Source of the DNA: Reticulitermes speratus
Lineage: Eukaryota > Arthropoda > Insecta > Blattodea > Rhinotermitidae
Assembly (NCBI GenBank): GCA_021186555.1
Contig: JAJKFL010000005.1
Location: 744,001-808,000, forward strand
Reading direction: 5' to 3'
DNA length: 64,000 nt
The notes beneath the pieces were generated by a model. That model made no database searches. It was not told the DNA's origin and saw only the letters and a list, made by a program, of their open reading frames with translations. The position numbers were made by a program, and so were the translations under genes. Of the stretch, positions 56,859 through 64,000 are shown in pieces; position 1 is the first letter of the stretch, and every line of letters starts with the position of its first letter.

Positions 56859-57165
56859 CATAATACAGGATACGTTCAACTGTAATTGGATAATTTGTAC
56901 AACAAAAAACAAAACTGCCAATAATTTGTAACAAACATACGTGGATGATGAAATTTTAAAAAACCTTTTAACTTTTAACATACATATATATATACATATA
57001 TATAACATACAAGATATATGCAACCCACACCCAAAATTTTATATAGTAAAATAACATATATTGAATGTACTCTAGTTCATTTGTGATAACGAAGTTTGTT
57101 TTGTGTGTGATATATGATACGTTATTGGACGAAAGTAATGTATGTTAAGTACATGTAAACATTGG

Positions 57166-57207
57166 ACCGCCTGATGATGGCTTGGTAAAGCTGGAACATA
57201 TGTAGGG
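57166..57207 (+). ncRNA. Degraded hammerhead-like motif
   Basis: CTGATGA, U, helix II GGCTT/AGCT with mismatch, GGAA in place of GAAA, ACATATGT, AGGG. The G in place of A would break the core. GGAAATAGAG follows downstream. Confidence 0.35.
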
Positions 57208-57321
57208 CATTAGACTATACTTGTGGAAATAGAGTGCATTTGTCTGTTTGTTAATTTGTGATTCTGTTTACAAATTACATATTTCCGTGTCCGATTTCCT
57301 TCCTGACAGTCTGCAAACACG

Positions 57322-60300
57322 TTAAAATATCTGTACTGTCTCAGACCAAAGTATTAGTAACATATAAATATCTGTACTGTCTCAGACCAAAGTATTAGTA
57401 ACATATAAATATCTGTACTGTCTCAGACCAAAGTATTAGTAACATATAAATATCTGTACTGTCTCAGACCAAAGTATTAGTAACATATAAATATCTGTAC
57501 TGTCTCAGACCAAAGTATTAGTAACAATAAATATCTGTACTGTCTCAGACCAAAGTATTAGTAACATATAAATATCTGTACTCTCTCAGACCAAAGTATT
57601 AGTAACATATAAATATCTGTACTGTCTCAGACCAAAGTATTAGTAACATATAAATATCTGTACTTCTCAGACCAAAGTATTAGTAACACTAAATAGTACT
57701 CCTCAGACAAAGTATTGTAAGCATAAATATCTGTATCTCTAGACCAAAGTATTAGTAACATATAAATATCTGTACTCTCTCAGACCAAGTATTGTAACAT
57801 ATAAATATCTGTACTGTCTCAGACCAAAGTATTAGTAAACATATAATATCTGTACTCTCTCAGACCAAAGTATTAGTAAACATTAAATATCTGTACTCTC
57901 TCAGACAAAGTATTAGTAACATATAAATATCTGTACTCTCTCAGACCAAAGTATTAGTAACATATAAATATCTGTACTCTCTCAGACCAAAGTATTAGTA
58001 ACATATAAATATCTGTACTGTCTCAGACCAAAGTATTAGTAACATATAAATATCTGTACTGTCTCAGACCAAAGTATTAGTAACATATAAATATCTGTAC
58101 TCGTCTCAGACCAAAGTATTAGTAACATATAAATATCTGTACTGTCTCAGACCAAAGTATTAGTAACATATAAATATCTGTACTGTCTCAGACCAAAGTA
58201 TTAGTAACTATAAATATCTGTATCTGTCTCAGACCAAAGTATTAGTAACATATAATATCTGTACTGTCTCAGACCAAAGTATTAGTAACATATAAATATC
58301 TGTACGTCTCAGACCAAAGTATTAGTAAACTATAAATATCTGTACTATCTCAGACCAAAGTATTAGTAACATATAATATCTGTATTAATAGTAATAATTG
58401 TCGTAGACCATTTAATAAATCTGTACTTCTAGACAATTGTACTTAAATTCTATTGATATAGTAATAAAATCTGTACTTTAACAGTATGTACTATAATATT
58501 GTACTGTTCAGCTTGTATAATATTGTCTGTTCAGACAAAGTTTAATATACATATACTTCTGACTAGTTAGACAAGTAATATGTACATTAAATACGTAAAT
58601 ATTAGAACATAAATATTAGTAATAAATTCGTAATTTAGACAAAGTATAATATACATTAATATCTAGTATTGTATCATGAAAGTATAGTACATAAATTCTG
58701 TACTGTTCAGAAAAGTATTAGTAATATATATCTGTCCTCAGACCAAAGTATTAGTACAATAAATATTGTACTGTCTCAGACCAAAGTATTAGTAACATAA
58801 ATATCTGTACTGTCTCAGACCAAAGTATTAGTAAATAAATATCTGTACTGTCTCAGACCAAGTATTAGTAACAATAAATATCTGTACTGTCTCAGACAAA
58901 GTATTAGTAACATAATATCTGTACTGTCTCAGACCAAATATTAGTAACATATAAATATCTGTACGTCTCAGACCAAAGTATTAGTAACATATATAAATAT
59001 TGTACTGTCTCAGACCAAAGTATTAGTAACATATAATATCTGTACTGTCTCAGACCAAAGTATTAGTAACATATAAATATCTGTACTGTCTCAGACCAAA
59101 GTATTAGTAACATATAAATATCTGTACTGTCTCAGACCAAAGTATTAGTAACATAAATATCTGTACTGTCTCAGACCAAATGTATTAGTAACATATAATA
59201 TCTGTACTGTCTCAGACCAAAGTATTAGTAACATATAAATATCTGTACTTCTCAGACCAAAGTATTAGTAACATAAATATCTGTACTGTCTCAGACCAAA
59301 GTATTAGTAACATATAAATATCTGTACTTCTCAGACCAAAGTATTAGTAACATAAATATCTGTACTGTCTCAGACCAAAGTATTAGTAACATATAAATAT
59401 CTGTACTGTCTCAGACCAAAGTATTAGTAACATATAAATATCTGTACTGTCTCAGACCAAAGTATTAGTAACATTAAATATCTGTACTGTCTCAGACCAA
59501 AGTATTAGTAACATATAATATCTGTACGTCTCTAGACCAAAGTATTAGTAACATATAATATCTGTACTGTCTCAGACCAAAGTATTAGTAACATAAATAT
59601 CTGTACTTCTCAGACCAAAGTATTAGTAACATATAATATCTGTACTGTCTCAGACCAAAGTATTAGTAACATATAAATATCTGTACTCTCTCAGACCAAA
59701 GTATTAGTAACTATAAATATCTGTACTGTCTCAGACCAAAGTATTAGTAACATATAAATATCTGTACTCTCTCAGACCAAAGTTTTAGTAACATATAAAT
59801 ATCTGTACTGTCTCAGACCAAAGTATTAGTAACATATAATATCTGTACTCTCTCAGACCAAAGTATTAGTAACATATAAATATCTGTACTGTCTCAGACC
59901 AAATATTGTAAATTAATATCTGTTCTCAGACCAAAGTATTAGTAACATAATATCTGTACTCTCTCAGACCAAAGTTATTAGTAACATTAAATATCTGTAC
60001 TGTCTCAGGACCAAAGTATTAGTAACATAAATATCTGTACTGTCTCAGCCAAGTATTAGTAACATATAATATCGTACTCTCAGACCAAAGTATTAGTAAC
60101 ATATAAATATTATGTACTGTCTCAGACCAAATTATTAGTAACATATGAATATCTGTACTGTCTCAGACCAAAGTATTAGTAACATATAAATATATGTAGT
60201 GTCTCAGACCAAAGTATTAGTAACATATAAATATCTGTACTGTCTCAGACCAAAGTATTAGTAACATATGAATATCTGTACTGTCTCAGACCAAAGTATT

Positions 60301-60982
60301 AGTAACATATAAATATATGTACTGTCTCAGAACAAAGTATTAGTAACATATGAATATCTGTACTGTCTCAGACCAAAGTATTAGTAACATAAATATCTGT
60401 ACTGTCTCAGACCAAAGTATTAGTAACATAAATATCTGTACTGTCTCAGACCAAAGTATTAGTAACATATAAATATCGTACTGTCTCAGACCAAGTATTA
60501 GTAACTTTAATATATGTACTGTCTCAGAACAAGTATTAGTAACATATAAATATCTGTACTGTCTCAGACCAAAGTATTAGTAACATAAATATCTGTACTG
60601 TCTCAAACAAAAGTATTAGTAACATATAAATATCTGTACTGTCTCAGACCAAAGTATTAGTAACATAAATATCTGTACTGTCTCAGACCAAAGTATTAGT
60701 AACATATAAATATCTGTAGTGTCTCAGACCAAAGTATTAGTAACATAAATATCTGTACTGTCTCAGACCAAAGCATTAGTAACATATAATATCTGTACTG
60801 TCTCAGACCAAATTATTAGTAACATATAAATATCTGTACTGTCTCAGACCAAAGTATTAGTAACATAAATATCTGTACTGTCTCAGACCAAAGTATTAGT
60901 AACATAAATATATGTACTGTCTCAGACCAAAGTATTAGTAACATAAATATCTGTACTGTCTCAGACCAAAGTATTAGTAACA
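57322..60982. repeat. 41-bp tandem array, about 89 copies, with degraded patches
   Basis: The unit includes CTGTACTGTCTCAGACCAAA and GTATTAGTAACATATAAATA. Single-base deletions are scattered throughout. Between about 58380 and 58740 the unit is barely recognisable. The last copies are clean. Confidence 0.95.
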
Positions 60983-61384
60983 ACTCGTTAATTGCCAAAA
61001 TTCGCGCCCCTACAAATTGGAAGTGTAAAACAATACAATGGTATTTAAATTTAATTAACGCGTTAATTAATGGACCTCATTAAGTCGTGTTGGATCCGCT
61101 TCAGGTCTTCTCATGCATATCGATATCAAAACTGCAGGTTACCGTACAGTTCTGTTAATGTATTGCAGGGCGGGTTTATGTTGAACGAGGAATTAGCGGG
61201 CGTGCATCACTGCAACAGACCGTTAAATGTGGGCACAAGTCGCTAATCTGAACTCAATATCGAGTGTCTGAGACAGGCTTTGTCAACATGTTCAAACTCC
61301 GCAGAGAGAAAAGGATGCCAGCACGCTGCACGTACAGAGTGTTCCTTTTTTCTACGTGACCGATAAGCGCCGTCCCGACGCTTT
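60983..61384. other. Spacer, nothing recognised
   Basis: Unique-looking sequence between the 41-bp array and a LINE fragment. Confidence 0.5.
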
Positions 61385-61600
61385 ATTGAGATTTTATTAG
61401 ACATAACCAACTCAATCCCATTCTATTTCGCTAATGTCCATTGTAATTTTATCCTCTCACCTCTGTCTAAGTTTCCAAGTGGTCCTCTCTCCCAGGTTTC
61501 TACACCCAAACCATGTCTGCATTTATCTTCTCCCCTGTGTGTGTCGCAGCCCTGCCCATTCTAATGACCCCTTGATTTAATCACTCTAATGATATCTGAT
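61385..61600 (-). mobile_element. LINE 3' fragment (degraded)
   Basis: The minus strand gives RMGRAATHTGEKINADMVWV and a degraded GREDHLET region, corresponding to the ARMGE...GKPEGKRPLG part of ORF2, followed by WEDNIKMD-like remnants. It has several stops. It is the same family as the other copies, at lower similarity. Confidence 0.5.
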
Positions 61601-61858
61601 GACCAGGACAGACCTTGAAGCTCCTCAACATGCAGTCTTCTCCACTCCCCTGTCACTTCCTCCCCTTAGACACAAACAGTTTCCTCAGCACCCTACTCTC
61701 GAAAAGCCACAGTCTACCTACATGCTGGTCTTCATACGACAGACCAAGTTTCACACCCTTTACAAAATATCAAGTAAGATTACGGGCAGCCAACAACAAT
61801 ACCTTATCAATTTATAACGTGTCTATATGACTGTTTATTGTTCTTATACTTTTACGTC

Positions 61859-61900
61859 CATGCCTGAAGATGGCTTACGAATAAGCCGAAACATGTAGCA
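61859..61900 (+). ncRNA. Minimal hammerhead-like ribozyme motif
   Basis: TGC, CTGAAGA, U, helix II GGCTTA/TAAGCC (six perfect pairs), GAAA, ACATGT, A, GCA. Helix I here is TGC/GCA, where other copies have CC/GG, which supports a conserved fold. AAAATAAAAGTTTA follows. Confidence 0.6.
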
Positions 61901-62123
61901 CTCCAGAAAATAAAAGTTTATCTAAAACACACTTGTGATTGAGTGCCCATTTATTTCATTTGTGTACAGCTCTGCATAGCTTAGTCTGTAGGTTTATAGA
62001 CGGCAATTTAACTTCCAATATTCCAACAAGGACCGTTCTTCATTAATGTTATCGTTACGGCCATGTCACTTTCTGTTTATTGTCTCTTCTGTATAAGGCG
62101 TCTTAACGCATGTCCAATTCCGC

Positions 62124-64000
62124 AAACATTTCAACTGGTACAGTGTTGTCCCAAGTGCCACGGGCCTCACTGTCCCACCTATTGTTGTGTCGTGTTACAA
62201 ACATTTCAACTGGTACAGTGTTGTCCCAAGTGCCACGGGCCTCACTGCCCCACGTATTGTTGTGCCGTGTTACAAACATTTCAACTGGTACAGTGTTGTC
62301 CCAAGTGCCACGGGCCTCACTGCCCCACTATTGTTGTGCCGTGTTACAAACATTTCAACTGGTACAGTGTTGTCCCAAGTGCCACGGGCCTCACTGCCCC
62401 ACGTATTGTTGTGCCGTGTTACAAACATTTCAACTGGTACAGTGTTGTCCCAAGTGCCACGGGCCTCACTGTCCCACCTATTGTTGTGCCGTGTTACAAA
62501 CATTTCAACTGGTACAGTGTTGTCCCAAGTGCCACGGGCCTCACTGCCCCACCTATTGTTGTGCCGTGTTACAAACATTTCAACTGGTACAGTGTTGTCC
62601 CAAGTGCCACGGGCCTCACTGTCCCACGTATTGTTGTGCCGTGTTACAAACATTTCAACTGGTACAGTGTTGTCCCAAGTGCCACGGGCCTCACTGCCCC
62701 ACGTATTGTTGTGCCGTGTTACAAACATTTCAACTGGTACAGTGTTGTCCCAAGTGCCACGGGCCTCACTGCCCCACGTATTGTTGTGCCGTGTTACAAA
62801 CATTTCAACTGGTACAGTGTTGTCCCAAGTGCCACGGGCCTCACTGCCCCACGTATTGTTGTGCCGTGTTACAAACATTTCAACTGGTACAGTGTTGTCC
62901 CAAGTGCCACGGGCCTCACTGCCCCACCTATTGTTGTGCCGTGTTACAAACAGTTCAACTGGTACAGTGTTGTCCCAAGTGCCACGGGCCTCACTGCCCC
63001 ACCTATTGTTGTGCCGTGTTACAAACATTTCAACTGGTACAGTGTTGTCCCAAGTGCCACGGGCCTCACTGTCCCACCTATTGTTGTGCCGTGTTACAAA
63101 CATTTCAACTGGTACAGTGTTGTCCCAAGTGCCACGGGCCTCACTGCCCTACGTATTGTTGTGCCGTGTTACAAACATTTCAACTGGTACAGTGTTGTCC
63201 CAAGTGCCACGGGCCTCACTGCCCCACGTATTGTTGTGCCGTGTTACAAACATTTCAACTGGTACAGTGTTGTCCCAAGTGCCACGGGCCTCACTGCCCT
63301 ACCTATTGTTGTGCCGTGTTACAAACATTTCAACTGGTACAGTGTTGTCCCAAGTGCCACGGGCCTCACTGCCCTACGTATTGTTGTGCCGTGTTACAAA
63401 CATTTCAACTGGTACAGTGTTGTCCCAAGTGCCACGGGCCTCACTGCCCTACGTATTGTTGTGCCGTGTTACAAACATTTCAACTGGTACAGTGTTGTCC
63501 CAAGTGCCACGGGCCTCACTGCCCCACGTATTGTTGTGCCGTGTTACAAACATTTCAACTGGTACAGTGTTGTCCCAAGTGCCACGGGCCTCACTGCCCC
63601 ACGTATTGTTGTGCCGTGTTACAAACATTTCAACTGGTACAGTGTTGTCCCAAGTGCCACGGGCCTCACTGCCCTACGTATTGTTGTGCCGTGTTACAAA
63701 CATTTCAACTGGTACAGTGTTGTCCCAAGTGCCACGGGCCTCACTGCCCCACCTATTGTTGTGCCGTGTTACAAACATTTCAACTGGTACAGTGTTGTCC
63801 CAAGTGCCACGGGCCTCACTGCCCTACCTATTGTTGTGCCGTGTTACAAACATTTCAACTGGTACAGTGTTGTCCCAAGTGCCACGGGCCTCACTGCCCT
63901 ACGTATTGTTGTGCCGTGTTACAAACATTTCAACTGGTACAGTGTTGTCCCAAGTGCCACGGGCCTCACTGCCCACCTATTGTTGTGCCGTGTTACAAAC
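62124..64000. repeat. 75-bp tandem array, at least 25 copies, runs off the window
   Basis: The unit includes CATTTCAACTGGTACAGTGT, CCACGGGCCTCACTGCCCCA and TATTGTTGTGCCGTGTTACA. Because 75 is 25 codons, a 277-codon minus frame stays open between two single-base changes. Not considered a gene. Confidence 0.97.

Noticed and set aside
62270..63103. 277-codon minus frame with 25-residue repeats (VTRHNNRWGSEARGTWDN)
   Set aside because: 75-bp array; the repeat continues unbroken beyond the frame and off the window.
1..64000. Telomeric or centromeric origin of the arrays
   Set aside because: No TTAGG-type telomere repeat is seen. Many short unrelated arrays with transposon fragments and an intact-looking gene end fit interstitial DNA better than one centromeric satellite.

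Overview
This is a window of eukaryotic nuclear DNA, almost certainly from an insect with a large, repeat-rich genome. The only recognisable host gene is the 3' end of an insect-type peptide G-protein-coupled receptor, split by introns with good GT/AG borders. The rest is LINE, SINE and Penelope-type debris and tandem arrays. There are no operons, Shine-Dalgarno sites, CRISPR arrays or bacterial-style genes. The LINE and SINE styles (an RTE/BovB-like ORF2 tail and several tRNA-headed SINEs) fit a polyneopteran such as a cockroach or termite, but that placement is inference from remembered patterns.

Layout. At least 27 unrelated tandem arrays occupy more than half of the window. Their units run from 15 to 127 bp, from 3 to about 140 copies. 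The largest are the 45-bp array (18.9-25.2 kb), the 38-bp array (51.7-56.6 kb), the 41-bp array (57.3-61.0 kb) and the 75-bp array that runs off the right edge (62.1-64.0 kb). Almost every long open frame in the window is a product of these arrays (unit length divisible by 3) and is not a gene.

The receptor gene lies on the minus strand. An exon at 26003-26211 codes for TM6, TM7 and the start of helix 8 (CWAPFH and NPILY motifs, pyrokinin/CAPA receptor style). A 7.7-kb intron follows, about 80% of it the 45-bp minisatellite. The cytoplasmic tail is at 18267-17537 and contains a probable 68-bp intron; retaining that intron would give a short isoform. Exons for TM1-5 were not found.

Between the arrays lie six fragments of one LINE family, three families of tRNA-derived SINEs (two copies with clear target-site duplications), a dead DDE transposase relic, and a dozen copies of a compact motif that reads as a minimal type I hammerhead ribozyme of the Penelope-like-element kind. 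These hammerhead-like motifs often come as inverted pairs 300-500 bp apart.

The most interesting observation is how some arrays arose. The 56-bp array (27.8-29.2 kb) and the 42-bp array (39.2-40.6 kb) each sit inside a LINE ORF2 copy, with recognisable LINE coding sequence on both sides, and their units are LINE coding sequence. A 20-bp array similarly begins in the tail of the DDE relic, and a 24-bp array may have begun in a third LINE copy. So part of this minisatellite landscape was grown in place from short pieces of transposon coding sequence.
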